DNA of 64,000 nucleotides from CAVQUE01 sp046290435 (GTDB lineage Bacteria > Actinomycetota > Acidimicrobiia > Acidimicrobiales > UBA8592): positions 1 to 64,000 of the forward strand of contig JBKAGO010000068.1 of the NCBI GenBank assembly GCA_046290435.1. Direction: 5' to 3'. Shown in pieces: positions 36,290-45,417 of the stretch. The notes beneath the pieces are model-generated. The model saw only the letters and a list, made by a program, of their open reading frames with translations, had not been told where the DNA came from and searched no databases. A program made the position numbers and the translations under genes. Every line of letters starts with the position of its first letter. Positions within the stretch are counted from its first letter, which is position 1.

Positions 36290-37542
36290 GTGATCGTGGC
36301 TCCCGAGGGGTTGGGCTCGCCTGCGGCGTCGGCGGCGATGTCGGACCGGACCTGCATACCCGGCCAGGAGATCTCGGCCACCGCGGCGTAGGCGCGCGCA
36401 CGCGCCGCGGCGAGGTCGGGGCCGCGTCCGGTGACGGCCAGCACGCGTCCGCCCGCAGTCACCAACGCATCGGGAACGTCGGGGTCGGCGGCGACACCGG
36501 CGCAGAACACATCGACGCCGTCGATGGCACTGGCTACATCGATGCCGGTGATGCGGTCGCCGGTGCGTGGCGCAACCGGATAGCCCTCGGCGGCGCACAC
36601 GACGGTGACGGTGGCGTCGTCGCCGAAGACGGGTTCGGATCGGATCTCGCCGGCCGCGGCCTCGGCCAGCAGTTCGGTGAGGCTGGAGGTGAGCCGCGGC
36701 ACGACCACCTGGGTCTCCGGATCGCCGAAGCGGACGTTGTACTCGAGCATCCGGGGGCCGTCGGGAGTCAGCATCAACCCGGCGTACAGCACGCCGCGGT
36801 AGTCGATGCCGCGCCGCACGAGCTCGTCGAGGGTGGGGGTCACGAAGCGCTCCATGACCTCGGCCACCAGCTCGGGCGGCGCCACCGGCACAGGTGAGTA
36901 CGCGCCCATCCCGCCGGTGTTGGGTCCGGTGTCGCCGTCGCCGATGCGCTTGAAGTCCTGCGCCGGTTCGAGGGCCACGGCCCGGCGCCCATCGCAGATG
37001 GCCAGCACCGAGACCTCGGGACCGGTCATGCCCTCCTCGATGACCACCGTGCGTCCGGCGTCGCCGAAGGCGGTACCGGACAGGTAGCTCTCGACGCCGG
37101 CGCGCGCCTCGTCGAGATCGTCGGTGACGAGCACGCCCTTGCCCGCGGCGAGGCCGTCGGTCTTGACGACGTAGGGCGGCGCCATCGTCGCCAGGAAGGC
37201 CTGTGCCGGCGCGACCTCGGTGAAGGTCCCGTGCGCTGCGGTGGGCACGCCCGCAGCCACCAGCAGGTCCTTCATCCAGGCCTTCGAGCCCTCGAGAGCC
37301 GCACCGTCGGCGCCGGGGCCGAACACGAGCTTGCCGGCGGCACGCAGCTCGTCGGCCAGTCCGGCGACCAGGGGCGCCTCGGGCCCGATGACGTAGAGAT
37401 CGGCGTCGATGTCGGCCGGCGCAGTGGCGACCGACCCGGCGATACCGGGGTTGCCCGGGGTGACGACGACCTCGGTGTCACGGCCGAGCACCGACGCCAG
37501 GGCATGCTCACGCCCCCCGGAGCCGACCACACAGACGCGCAT
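36286..37542 (-). CDS. purD: Phosphoribosylamine-glycine ligase
   Basis: PurD makes GAR from phosphoribosylamine and glycine, the second step of the pathway. The 418-residue ATP-grasp enzyme begins MRVCVVGSGGREHALA, then IGPEAPLVAGLADELR, the ATP-binding VVKTDGLAAGKGVLV and RMLEYNVRFGDPETQVV with the metal ligands. I chose the ATG at 37542; the frame remains open far upstream through purA but without homology. It lies 5 bases after purA and overlaps purB. Confidence 0.96.
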   Translation of the reverse strand: MRVCVVGSGGREHALASVLGRDTEVVVTPGNPGIAGSVATAPADIDADLYVIGPEAPLVAGLADELRAAGKLVFGPGADGAALEGSKAWMKDLLVAAGVPTAAHGTFTEVAPAQAFLATMAPPYVVKTDGLAAGKGVLVTDDLDEARAGVESYLSGTAFGDAGRTVVIEEGMTGPEVSVLAICDGRRAVALEPAQDFKRIGDGDTGPNTGGMGAYSPVPVAPPELVAEVMERFVTPTLDELVRRGIDYRGVLYAGLMLTPDGPRMLEYNVRFGDPETQVVVPRLTSSLTELLAEAAAGEIRSEPVFGDDATVTVVCAAEGYPVAPRTGDRITGIDVASAIDGVDVFCAGVAADPDVPDALVTAGGRVLAVTGRGPDLAAARARAYAAVAEISWPGMQVRSDIAADAAGEPNPSGATIT

Positions 37543-37547
37543 GGACG

Positions 37548-38837
37548 TCAGCTTCGCGCGTCGGTCCAGTGGACGAACTGGGAACGTCCCGGCCCGACCC
37601 CGACGATGGAGATCGGTACCCCGACCAGCTCCTCCACCCGTGCCAGGTATGCCTGTGCGGCAGCCGGGAGGTCGTGGCGCTCGGTGCAGCCGGTGATGTC
37701 GGTCTCCCACCCGGGCATCGACTCGTACACCGGCTGGGCCTTGTGGAAGTCCGTCTGGTGGTAGGGCATCGCATCGACGCGGCGGCCTTCGATCTCGTAG
37801 CCCGTGCAGATCTTGACCTCGGCCAACGCGTCCATGACGTCGAGCTTGGTCATCGCGATCTCCGACAACGAGTTGAGCCGTGCGGCATGACGCAGCATGA
37901 CCGTGTCGAGCCAGCCGGTGCGCCGGCGCCGCTTGGTGTTGGTGCCGTACTCGTGGCCGACATCGACGAAGTGGTCGCCGATCTCGTCGAACAGCTCGGC
38001 AGGGAACGGTCCGGACCCCACGCGGGTGGTGTATGCCTTGGCGATACCGACCACCCGATCGATGTGGCGAGGCCCGACACCGGCACCGGTACACGCACCG
38101 CCGGCCGTGGGATTGGACGAGGTGACGTACGGGTAGGTGCCCTGGTCGAGATCGAGAAACGTCGCCTGGGCTCCTTCGAGCAGCACATGCTGGCCGGCCT
38201 CGAGTGCGTCGTGGACGAGCCCCACGGCGTCGGCGATGTAGGGCTCGAGACGCGGCAGGTACGTGTCGAGATACATCGCTGCGATCTCATCGGCGTCGGG
38301 CGCCAGACGGTTGTAGACCTTGCCCAGCAGTGGCCCCTTCTCGCGCAGCACCACGTCGAGCTTCTGGCGGAAGATCTTGGGGTCGGTCAGGTCCTGGACC
38401 CGCAGACCGATGCGCAGGGCCTTGTCGGCGTAGGCGGGGCCGATGCCGCGCTTGGTCGTACCGAGCTTGTTCTTGCCCAGGTGCCGTTCGAAGACGACAT
38501 CGAGCTCCTGGTGGTAGGGCAGGATGAGGTGCGCGTTGCCGCTGACCTTGAGGCGACTGCAATCGATGCCCTTGGCCTCGAGCATGTCCACCTCGGCCAA
38601 CAACACCTTCGGGTCCACGACCACGCCGTTGCCGATGACGGGCGTGACGTGGTCGTAGAGGATCCCGCTGGGGATCAGCTGCAACGCCGTGGTCTCGCCG
38701 TCCACCACGAGGGTGTGGCCCGCGTTGTGACCGCCCTGGTAGCGAACGACGAGATGCATCTCCTTGGCGAAGAGGTCGGTGAACTTCCCCTTGCCCTCAT
38801 CGCCCCATTGGGTACCGACGACCACAGTTGCTGGCAC
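37548..38837 (-). CDS. purA: Adenylosuccinate synthetase
   Basis: PurA uses GTP and aspartate to convert IMP to adenylosuccinate, the first step towards AMP. The 429-residue protein opens with VVVGTQWGDEGKGKFTD, the GTP-binding signature with its catalytic Asp. GGHNAGHTLVV, GTTKRGIGPAYADKALR and GARTRxK-like SGPFPAEL and RRRTGWLD follow. It leads the purA-purD-purB-purC operon. The 57-base gap before it is largely the terminator of the LPxTG gene, so its promoter must be compact or overlap that hairpin. Confidence 0.96.
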   Translation of the reverse strand: MPATVVVGTQWGDEGKGKFTDLFAKEMHLVVRYQGGHNAGHTLVVDGETTALQLIPSGILYDHVTPVIGNGVVVDPKVLLAEVDMLEAKGIDCSRLKVSGNAHLILPYHQELDVVFERHLGKNKLGTTKRGIGPAYADKALRIGLRVQDLTDPKIFRQKLDVVLREKGPLLGKVYNRLAPDADEIAAMYLDTYLPRLEPYIADAVGLVHDALEAGQHVLLEGAQATFLDLDQGTYPYVTSSNPTAGGACTGAGVGPRHIDRVVGIAKAYTTRVGSGPFPAELFDEIGDHFVDVGHEYGTNTKRRRRTGWLDTVMLRHAARLNSLSEIAMTKLDVMDALAEVKICTGYEIEGRRVDAMPYHQTDFHKAQPVYESMPGWETDITGCTERHDLPAAAQAYLARVEELVGVPISIVGVGPGRSQFVHWTDARS

Positions 38838-38864
38838 GACGTTGTCCTTCGACCTCTATCGGAT

Positions 38865-38891
38865 GGACCGGTGGGCGGATCCCACCGGTCC
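38865..38891 (-). terminator. Hairpin after the LPxTG gene
   Basis: GGACCGGTGGG (38865-38875) pairs with CCCACCGGTCC (38881-38891) with a 5-base loop, 3 bases from the stop of the surface-protein gene and 27 bases before purA. No T-tract follows. Confidence 0.75.
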
Positions 38892-38894
38892 GAT

Positions 38895-39896
38895 TCAGTT
38901 TTCCTGGCTTCGCAGCGAGATGCCGCCGATGACCAACAGGGCACCACCGATGATGGCGACCATCGCCCACGATGCGATGTCGCGGGACTGGCTACCGGTG
39001 GCGGGAAGCTCCGGGCCGGGAGGCGTGGGCGGGTTGGGCGGCACCGGGGTGCCGGTCGGCTCGGGCGTCGGCGTTCCCGGGGGAATGATGATGGTGTCGA
39101 CGCACTGGATGGTCGCGCTGGCAATGGTGTCGCCGTCGTGGACGACATCGACGGTGTTGGTCTCGCCCGGGTCCTGGGGCACGTTGACGATCGCAGGGCT
39201 GTCGGGGCCGACGGTGACGGTGGTGAGCTCGATCCCGTCCACCAACACCGATACGTCCTGATCGGTGGGGGAATCGGTGGTGATCTCGACGATGGCCTCG
39301 CTGTCGTCGACGTCGCCGACACAACCCACCGACGCCTCCGGGATGATGCCGGTGGGAGGCTCGGGCGTGGGCGTCGGCTCGACCGGCGGCTCCGGGGTGG
39401 GGGTGGGCTCGACCGGAGGCTCCGGCGTGGGCGGAGGCAGGACGATCGACGTGCAGTCGGTCAGACCCGGGCCGACGACCAGGCGGGTCTCGGCCGGTGG
39501 TGTCGGATCGCTGAAGCCGTCGCCCCAGCTGAAGTCGGGATCGACGGTGACGCGCACATCGACGAACGATGCGCCGGGGGGCACGATGGCGGCGCCGGAG
39601 AGTCGCCAGCCGTTGGCCTCGCTGAACTCACCGGTGACGACCGTCTCCCAGTCGCTGACATCGGTGCGCATCTCGATGATGACCGAGGGGTGCTCCCCCG
39701 TCATGTCCTCGGCCCAGGACACCGCAGCGGTACGCAGAACGAGCGTGTCGCCGTCGCAGACCAGGGTGGTGGACTCGTCGATGCCGGCGAAGTGCGCGCT
39801 CGCCGGAGAGGCGAATGCGATGAAGCCGGACAACAACATCGTGAGCGCCGCCAACGCTGCCACGACTCGACGCTCGGGCGCCGCTTGGATCTGCAT
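38895..39896 (-). CDS. LPxTG-anchored surface protein
   Basis: The 333-residue protein has an N-terminal signal peptide (RRVVAALAALTMLLSGF to ASPASA), a conserved-looking domain beginning HFAGIDESTTLVCDGDTLVL, a Pro/Glu/Thr linker (PTPEPPVE repeated), a second beta-rich domain (ASVGCVGDVDDSEAIVEI) and a sorting signal. The signal is LPATG at residues 297-301, a hydrophobic stretch AMVAIIGGALLVIGG and a short tail with one Arg. A class of sortase should attach it to peptidoglycan; no sortase gene is in this window. GAGGAGGG precedes the ATG at 39896. Function is unknown. Confidence 0.8.
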   Translation of the reverse strand: MQIQAAPERRVVAALAALTMLLSGFIAFASPASAHFAGIDESTTLVCDGDTLVLRTAAVSWAEDMTGEHPSVIIEMRTDVSDWETVVTGEFSEANGWRLSGAAIVPPGASFVDVRVTVDPDFSWGDGFSDPTPPAETRLVVGPGLTDCTSIVLPPPTPEPPVEPTPTPEPPVEPTPTPEPPTGIIPEASVGCVGDVDDSEAIVEITTDSPTDQDVSVLVDGIELTTVTVGPDSPAIVNVPQDPGETNTVDVVHDGDTIASATIQCVDTIIIPPGTPTPEPTGTPVPPNPPTPPGPELPATGSQSRDIASWAMVAIIGGALLVIGGISLRSQEN

Positions 39897-40053
39897 AGGT
39901 GTGTTCCCTCCTCGAACACCGGCTCGGCGCATGCGCGCCGGACCGTGGCGTTGGCTCCGCCCAACGTCGGGGCACCCTAGTCGGTCCGGCCCACTTCAAC
40001 AATGAGCCGCAACCCGCAGTTCACCTGCCGATACAGCGCGTGACGACGCGACG

Positions 40054-40092
40054 AGGGGCCGTCGTCCACCGCAGCGGACGACGACCCCTCAG
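40054..40092 (-). terminator. Terminator of the branched-chain amino acid ABC operon
   Basis: GAGGGGCCGTCGTCC (40054-40068) pairs with GGACGACGACCCCTC (around 40076-40092) with one mismatch and a short loop. It ends 22 bases after the substrate-binding protein stop. Confidence 0.7.
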
Positions 40093-40114
40093 GAGTCTGG
40101 CGATCGCGCTGCGA

Positions 40115-41539
40115 TCAGCCGCCGAAGCTACCCGTCTCGCCCTCGACGGAGATCAGGTCCGAGACCGTCGTGTAGCTGCCGGACTCGCCCTCGGCTGCAG
40201 GCGCCTGGTACTCGACGATGTAGGCACCCTCGATGATGTAGGCGTCGTTGGCGCCGTCGGTCTGCATCGTGATGCCGTCGCGGAGCAACGGATGCGCGTA
40301 GTCCATGTTCCACACTGCTTCCATCAGGCTGGTGCGGCTGAGGCCGCCCTCCGATGCTGCGGCCTCACGCAGCACGTGCTCCATGGTCATGCCGAACAGG
40401 ATGCCCGTCGACACCGACCCGGCGAAGGGATCGGCGCCGGCTGCCTCGATGATCGAGATGGCCTCTTGCACCGCGGGATCGTCGGCGAAGGCCTGGTCGG
40501 TGACCTCCTTGTTGTTCGCCACCATGCGAACACCCTGGCCTGCCGGATCGACCGGCGAGAAGAAGCTCGCGATCGACGCACACGTGTTGGAGATCAGCGT
40601 CAGGGGCTCCCACGGGCTCTGCGCGACCGCAGCCATCGCCTGCGGGCAGAACGCGGCGGTCGAGCCCAACACGAAGGCGTCGGCTCCCGATGCCGCAAGG
40701 GTGGTCATCTCGTTGGTGATGTCGGCGGCAGCGGCTTCGTGGGTGAGGCTCTCGACCAAGTCGATCGTGCCGGCCTCGGCGCAAGCTTCGAGCACCGTCT
40801 GGTACGAAGCACCGAAGTCGTTGTTCGCGAACAGCCCGGCGACGGTGGCGCCCTCGCCGAGCTCCTCGGCGATGTGGCTGCACCAGAGGTTCGCCTCGGT
40901 GTCGTAGGACAGGAGCCCGCCGATGGTCCATGGGAAGTTGGCCGGATCGCCCCACGGCGGCAGACCGGTCGCATTGAACAGCTGGGGCACGCACTCGGCA
41001 TCGAGGATGGGCCGCACCTGGCCGTTGTTCGGCGAACCGATGATGAAGGCGAACGCGAAGATGTTCTCGGTCTCGATCAGCTCTTCGACGTTGGCCTGCG
41101 TGCGAGCGGGCTCGTACGCGTCGTCGCGGGCGACCAGGGTGATGCTCTTGCCGTCGACCGGGTCGGTTGCGTTGACGTGGTCGAAGTAGATCTGCATGCC
41201 TTCGCCGATGGCGCCGAACGCCGCGAGCTGACCCGATTGCGGAAGCGAGATGGCCAGGCGGATCTCGTCGTCGGTGATGCCGCCGGTGTCCTCCCAGTCC
41301 TCGGGGCACTCCCCGACGTCGACGCTGGCGCCCGACGCGAACTCGATGACCCCCTCGGCTATCTCGCCACCATCGTCACCGGCAGCCTCGTCGCCACCAT
41401 CGTCACCGGCAGCCTCGTCGCCACCGTCGTCTTCGACGGCCGCGGTGTCGCCGTCGTCATCGTCGCCACATGCCGCGGCGACCAGGGCGAAGGCGCACAG
41501 CACCGCCAACAACCGCCACCAAGGTGCTCGTTTCGTCAT
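40115..41539 (-). CDS. ABC transporter substrate-binding lipoprotein (branched-chain amino acid type)
   Basis: The 474-residue protein is a periplasmic-type binding lipoprotein: RLLAVLCAFALVAAAC gives a lipobox, so the Cys is lipidated. An Asp/Gly/Glu linker with tandem DGGDEAAGD units follows, then a LivK-like domain (IRLAISLPQSGQLAAFG, GKSITLVARDDAYEPARTQA, FAFIIGSPNNGQVRPIL). It is last in a five-gene operon with two permeases and two ATPases. AGGAGGGG lies before the ATG at 41539. Ligands of this family range from Leu/Ile/Val to urea, amides and aromatic acids, so the substrate cannot be named. Confidence 0.9.
   Translation of the reverse strand: MTKRAPWWRLLAVLCAFALVAAACGDDDDGDTAAVEDDGGDEAAGDDGGDEAAGDDGGEIAEGVIEFASGASVDVGECPEDWEDTGGITDDEIRLAISLPQSGQLAAFGAIGEGMQIYFDHVNATDPVDGKSITLVARDDAYEPARTQANVEELIETENIFAFAFIIGSPNNGQVRPILDAECVPQLFNATGLPPWGDPANFPWTIGGLLSYDTEANLWCSHIAEELGEGATVAGLFANNDFGASYQTVLEACAEAGTIDLVESLTHEAAAADITNEMTTLAASGADAFVLGSTAAFCPQAMAAVAQSPWEPLTLISNTCASIASFFSPVDPAGQGVRMVANNKEVTDQAFADDPAVQEAISIIEAAGADPFAGSVSTGILFGMTMEHVLREAAASEGGLSRTSLMEAVWNMDYAHPLLRDGITMQTDGANDAYIIEGAYIVEYQAPAAEGESGSYTTVSDLISVEGETGSFGG
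41364..41431. repeat. 27-bp tandem repeat in the lipoprotein linker
   Basis: Two exact 27-base units (41364-41390 and 41391-41417) and a partial third encode the acidic DGGDEAAGD linker next to the lipid anchor. In-frame repeats of this kind can change linker length by slippage without breaking the gene. Confidence 0.8.
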
Positions 41540-41606
41540 CGTGGGATTCCCCTCCTGGGTCACGTACACCGCGGCGGGCCGGCCCCACTGCGGTCATTGC
41601 CGGGGG

Positions 41607-42872
41607 TCACGGCAGCGCCGCAGACCCCTCGGTCCGGCGCAGGGCCGGCCGATCTTCGTCGTCCTCGGATGCGTCCCCGACACCCCCGGGCGCATCGTCC
41701 GACGCGGCCCCCGAGACAGGGGGCCGAGGCGTCACGACCACGAAACGTGATCGCAGCTTGCGGATCCCGGCCACGATCCCTCCGGGCAACACGAAGGTCA
41801 CCGCGATGAGGAACGCACCGAGCAGGACCTGGCCATAGGGCCGGTCGCCCGTGACGTCGAGCGGGCCGAGGCTGTCGGTCTGATTGGCCCACTGGCTCGA
41901 GAAGTGCGGGATGAAGATGATTGCGAGGCCGCCGATGACCGCTCCTGAGATCGTCGCCACACCGCCGAGGACGAGGCCCACGATGAAGAAGATCGCCAGG
42001 TTGATACCGAAGACATCGGGAGCGAGGGCGCCGATGGCCACCGTGTACATGACCCCGGCCACACCGCCGTAGGCCGCAGACAGCCCGAACGCCAGCGTCT
42101 TGTACAACGGCAGGTTGACGCCGCTGACGGCGGCACTCGTCTCGTTGTCGCGGATGGCGACGAAGGCCCGACCGGGACGGCTCCGCACGACGTTGCGAGC
42201 CATCCAGAACATCACCGCGGCGATGAGCACCATGATGATGTAGAGCCACACCCGTTCCTCGCCGCGTTCGTTCAACCCGTCGGATCCGAAGATCCCGCCG
42301 ACGAGCGGGAAGGCCTGCAGGAATTCGGCGATCCCGTCGAGGGGCAGCCATCCGGGCGGGTGGTACTCGGCCGAGGCGTTGAGGCCGTTCGAGCCTCCGG
42401 TCTTGTCCGCCCAGGCGTCGAGGCGAACCAAGGTCGGGAAGATCGTGGCCAACACCAGCGTGACGAGAGCGAGGTAGAGGCCCTTGATGCGCAGGGCCGG
42501 GATCCCCACGATCATGCCGAACACGAAACAGACCGGCACGACGACCAGGAACGTCGCCAGGAACGGCCAGTCGTAGGAAACCATCAGAACTGCCGACAGA
42601 TACGAACCGAGGCCGACGAAGAAGCTGTGCCCCAACGAGATCTGCCCGCTGTAGCCGATCAGCAGGTTGAGCCCCAGCACCGCCACCATCCAGGCGATGG
42701 CATGGAGAAGGTTGTCCATGCCGATGGTGTAGGTGTCGCCGAAGATGCTCGGCGCCCACGTATCCGCGAAGACGAACGGCACCAGCGCCACGAACAGCAC
42801 GAACAGACCCCAACTGATGCGGGTGTACCAACGCTGGGCGGGGGTGCCCTGCACGAGGACGCGCGGGCTCAT
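41607..42872 (-). CDS. livM: Branched-chain amino acid-type ABC permease, LivM subunit
   Basis: LivM is one of the two membrane subunits of HAAT-family importers. The 421-residue protein has about ten hydrophobic helices and the family motifs LGLNLLIGYSGQISLGHSFF, GIPALRIKGLYLALVTL, SRPGRAFVAIRDNETSA and AYGGVAGVMY. The C-terminal 45 residues are polar and acidic (ASDDAPGGVGDASEDDED) and not part of the usual fold. Its ATG at 42872 overlaps the livH stop by four bases. It is separated from the binding-protein gene by 67 bases. Confidence 0.92.
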   Translation of the reverse strand: MSPRVLVQGTPAQRWYTRISWGLFVLFVALVPFVFADTWAPSIFGDTYTIGMDNLLHAIAWMVAVLGLNLLIGYSGQISLGHSFFVGLGSYLSAVLMVSYDWPFLATFLVVVPVCFVFGMIVGIPALRIKGLYLALVTLVLATIFPTLVRLDAWADKTGGSNGLNASAEYHPPGWLPLDGIAEFLQAFPLVGGIFGSDGLNERGEERVWLYIIMVLIAAVMFWMARNVVRSRPGRAFVAIRDNETSAAVSGVNLPLYKTLAFGLSAAYGGVAGVMYTVAIGALAPDVFGINLAIFFIVGLVLGGVATISGAVIGGLAIIFIPHFSSQWANQTDSLGPLDVTGDRPYGQVLLGAFLIAVTFVLPGGIVAGIRKLRSRFVVVTPRPPVSGAASDDAPGGVGDASEDDEDRPALRRTEGSAALP

Positions 42873-43789
42873 ACGCGCTCGATCGCCTTCGTGCCGAACA
42901 ACCCGTTGGGCCGCACGATGAGCACCGCCAACAACACGACGAACGCCGTCGCCAGATTGAGCTCGTTCCCGATGTCGGGGAACCACGAGAGGTCGGCGCT
43001 CCAGGACACGATGTACTGGAAGAACGCCTGCAACAGGCCCATGATCAAGCCGCCGAACAGCGCGCCACGGATGCTGTCGAGGCCGCCCAGGGCCGCTGCG
43101 GCGGTCGAGAAGATCAACACCCGCAGCATGTAGGTGGGCTCGAGCTGGCGGAGCGGGCTGGCGACGAACAGCGATGCGGCCAAGGTGCCGACGGCTGCGG
43201 CGAGCGCCCAGCCGAACATCAGGGTCTGACCGACCTTGATGCCCACCAGCCGGCTCGACTCCAGATTGGACGACACCGCCCGGAACGCCAGCCCCACCTT
43301 GGTCCGGTTCAACAGTGCCTCGAGCGCGATCACCAGCACCACGACCGACACCACGACGCCGACGTCGTACCACCGCAGCTGCGTGGTGCCCCAGGTGAAC
43401 ACGTCGCCGCTCGGGAAGAGCTCGGGGAAGCGCTTGGGGTCGCTGCGCCAGATGACGACGGCGATGGCGTTGACCATCAGGAACAACCCCAACGTGATGA
43501 TGACCAGCGGCAGGTGATCCGCAGGGTCGAACGGCCGGATGAGGGTGCGCTCGATACCGGCAGCCAGCGCGGCGGTGAGCATCATGGCGATGATGACGGC
43601 GACCCACGCCGGCAGGCCCTGTTCGACGCCCAGGACGAACACGACGAATCCGCCGAGCATCGCGAGCTCGCCCTGCGCGAAATTGATCAGGGTGGTGGCC
43701 TTGTAGATGAGCACCAGCGCCAGGGCGATCGCCGCGTAGGTCGCGCCGTTGGAGAGCCCGTCGATCACACGGGCGAGCAGCAGTTCCAT
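42869..43789 (-). CDS. livH: Branched-chain amino acid-type ABC permease, LivH subunit
   Basis: This 306-residue protein is the second membrane subunit. It begins LLLARVIDGLSNGATYAAIA and carries INFAQGELAMLGGF, RPFDPADHLPLVIITLGL, VGLAFRAVSSNLESSRLVG and the C-terminal VLLAVLIVRPNGLFG, all hallmarks of LivH. Its start overlaps the livF stop by one base (TGATG). It lies between the ATPases and livM, so the order in transcription is livG-livF-livH-livM-binding protein, different from the E. coli livKHMGF order. Confidence 0.93.
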   Translation of the reverse strand: MELLLARVIDGLSNGATYAAIALALVLIYKATTLINFAQGELAMLGGFVVFVLGVEQGLPAWVAVIIAMMLTAALAAGIERTLIRPFDPADHLPLVIITLGLFLMVNAIAVVIWRSDPKRFPELFPSGDVFTWGTTQLRWYDVGVVVSVVVLVIALEALLNRTKVGLAFRAVSSNLESSRLVGIKVGQTLMFGWALAAAVGTLAASLFVASPLRQLEPTYMLRVLIFSTAAAALGGLDSIRGALFGGLIMGLLQAFFQYIVSWSADLSWFPDIGNELNLATAFVVLLAVLIVRPNGLFGTKAIERV

Positions 43790-44529
43790 CAGGCCTCCCC
43801 CACCGATTCGTCGGTGTCGATGTCGATGCCGAGGTAGGCCCGGCGGATGGAGTCGTCGTTTCTCAGGTCCTCGGCGGCGCCAGAGACGGCGATCGTGCCG
43901 GCCTCGAGCACATAGGCCCGGTTGGCGATGCCGAGCGCGAGCTGCGCGTTCTGTTCGACGAGCAGCATCGTTGTGCCGGACTCCCGGTTGAGCGTGACGA
44001 AGCGTTCGAACAGGTCGGCAACGATCAACGGTGCGAGACCGAGGGATGGCTCGTCGAGCAGGAGCAACTGCGGCCGAGACATCAGCGCCCGGGCCACTGC
44101 GAGCATCTGCTGCTCGCCACCCGAGAGCGACCCGGCCGGCTGATCGTGCCGGTCTCGCAGTACCGGATACGCGTCGTACCAGGACGCGATGTCGGCCTCG
44201 ACCTCGCGATCTCGACGGGTGAACGCTCCCGCACGCAGGTTGTCCTCGACCGATAGCTCCGGGAAGGTGCCCCGGCCCTGGGGAACGTGGGCGATGCCCC
44301 GACGGACGATGTCGGCAGGGTCGTGCCCGACGATCTCGTCGCCGGCGAAACGAACCGACCCCTGGGTGTCGATCATCCCGGAGATGGCGCGCAAGGTCGT
44401 GGTCTTGCCGGCGCCGTTCGCGCCGAGCACCACGACGATCTCACCCTCGTCGACGAACAGATCGAGCCCGCGCAGCACCGTGACGGGCCCGTAGCCGGCG
44501 ACGAGACCGGTGACCTCGAGCAGACTCAT
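43789..44529 (-). CDS. livF: ABC transporter ATPase, LivF subunit
   Basis: This 246-residue ATPase has Walker A GANGAGKTT, the signature LSGGEQQMLAVARAL, Walker B LLLLDEPSLGLAP and the switch His in LLVEQNAQ. The short size and start SLLEVTGLVAGYGPVTVLRG are those of LivF. I chose the ATG at 44529, close after GAGG; the open frame upstream overlaps livG. It pairs with LivG to energise the LivH-LivM permease. Confidence 0.93.
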   Translation of the reverse strand: MSLLEVTGLVAGYGPVTVLRGLDLFVDEGEIVVVLGANGAGKTTTLRAISGMIDTQGSVRFAGDEIVGHDPADIVRRGIAHVPQGRGTFPELSVEDNLRAGAFTRRDREVEADIASWYDAYPVLRDRHDQPAGSLSGGEQQMLAVARALMSRPQLLLLDEPSLGLAPLIVADLFERFVTLNRESGTTMLLVEQNAQLALGIANRAYVLEAGTIAVSGAAEDLRNDDSIRRAYLGIDIDTDESVGEA

Positions 44530-44539
44530 GGCCTCGTCC

Positions 44540-45307
44540 TCATGCGGACGTTCCCGCACCGAGGTAGGCCTCGATGACCCGCGGATCGCGCTGTACCTCC
44601 GATGGGCTCCCTTCGGCGATCTTGCAACCGAAGTCCAACACCACCACCTTGTCCGAGGTCCCCATGACCATGCCCATGTGATGTTCGACGAGCAACAGGG
44701 TCAGGTTGTGCCGGTCTCGCAGCGACCGCAACAGCCCGGCGAGTTCGTCGACCTCGGCGTGGGTCAGGCCGCTTGCGGGTTCGTCGAGCATCAGCAGACG
44801 GGGCTCGGCCATCAGTGCCCGGGCCAGCTCGATGCGCTTCAGCGTGCCGTAGGGCAGCCCGGCCGCCGGGTGGAACGCGTGCGCCGTCAGGCCGATCTCG
44901 TCGAGCGCAACCCAGGCACGTTCGGTCAGATCCCGTTCCTCGCGGGCGGTCCCGATGCGCAGCGCGGCACTCAACAGGTTCTGCCGGCTACGCGAGTGGG
45001 CCCCGACCTTGACGTTGTCGAGCACGGTCATGCCCGGCCACAACGCCAGGTTCTGGAACGTGCGGGTGATACCGATGGAGGAGATCCGATGCGGTGGGAC
45101 CGACAACAGGTCCGTGCCGTCGTAGGTGATCCGACCGCCGGTGGGGTCGTAGATGCGGCTGATCACGTTGAAGAAGGTCGTCTTGCCGGCGCCGTTGGGC
45201 CCGATGAGCCCGCAGATCTGGCCCTCGTCGATGGTGAACGACAGGTCATCGAGCGCTCGGATCCCGCCGAACCGGACGCTGATGCTGTCGACCTCGAGTA
45301 ACGCCAC
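44540..45307 (-). CDS. livG: ABC transporter ATPase, LivG subunit
   Basis: This 255-residue ATPase is first in the operon. It has Walker A GPNGAGKTTFFNVIS, the LivG-specific IGITRTFQNLALWPGMTV, the modified signature GLPYGTLKRIELARALM, Walker B LLMLDEPASGL and LLLVEHHM. The GTG at 45307 lies 7 bases after AGGGGG; a TTG one codon earlier is also possible, and the nearby ATG is out of frame. The 110-bp region upstream contains divergent promoters for this operon and for the histidine kinase. Confidence 0.92.
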   Translation of the reverse strand: MALLEVDSISVRFGGIRALDDLSFTIDEGQICGLIGPNGAGKTTFFNVISRIYDPTGGRITYDGTDLLSVPPHRISSIGITRTFQNLALWPGMTVLDNVKVGAHSRSRQNLLSAALRIGTAREERDLTERAWVALDEIGLTAHAFHPAAGLPYGTLKRIELARALMAEPRLLMLDEPASGLTHAEVDELAGLLRSLRDRHNLTLLLVEHHMGMVMGTSDKVVVLDFGCKIAEGSPSEVQRDPRVIEAYLGAGTSA

Positions 45308-45417
45308 CAACCATCCCCCTCGTCGTGGTGGCGACCGACGGTAGCCCGCGTCCGCGTTGCAATGCCAGACAGAGAGCCATGCGCGGCCGCGACGGGGCGT
45401 ATCGGTAGTGTCGCGAC

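Noticed and set aside
37569..39980. An 803-codon plus-strand frame opposite purA and the LPxTG gene
   Set aside because: Composition is typical antisense Asp/Val/Gly/Arg sequence, and the opposing genes are convincing.
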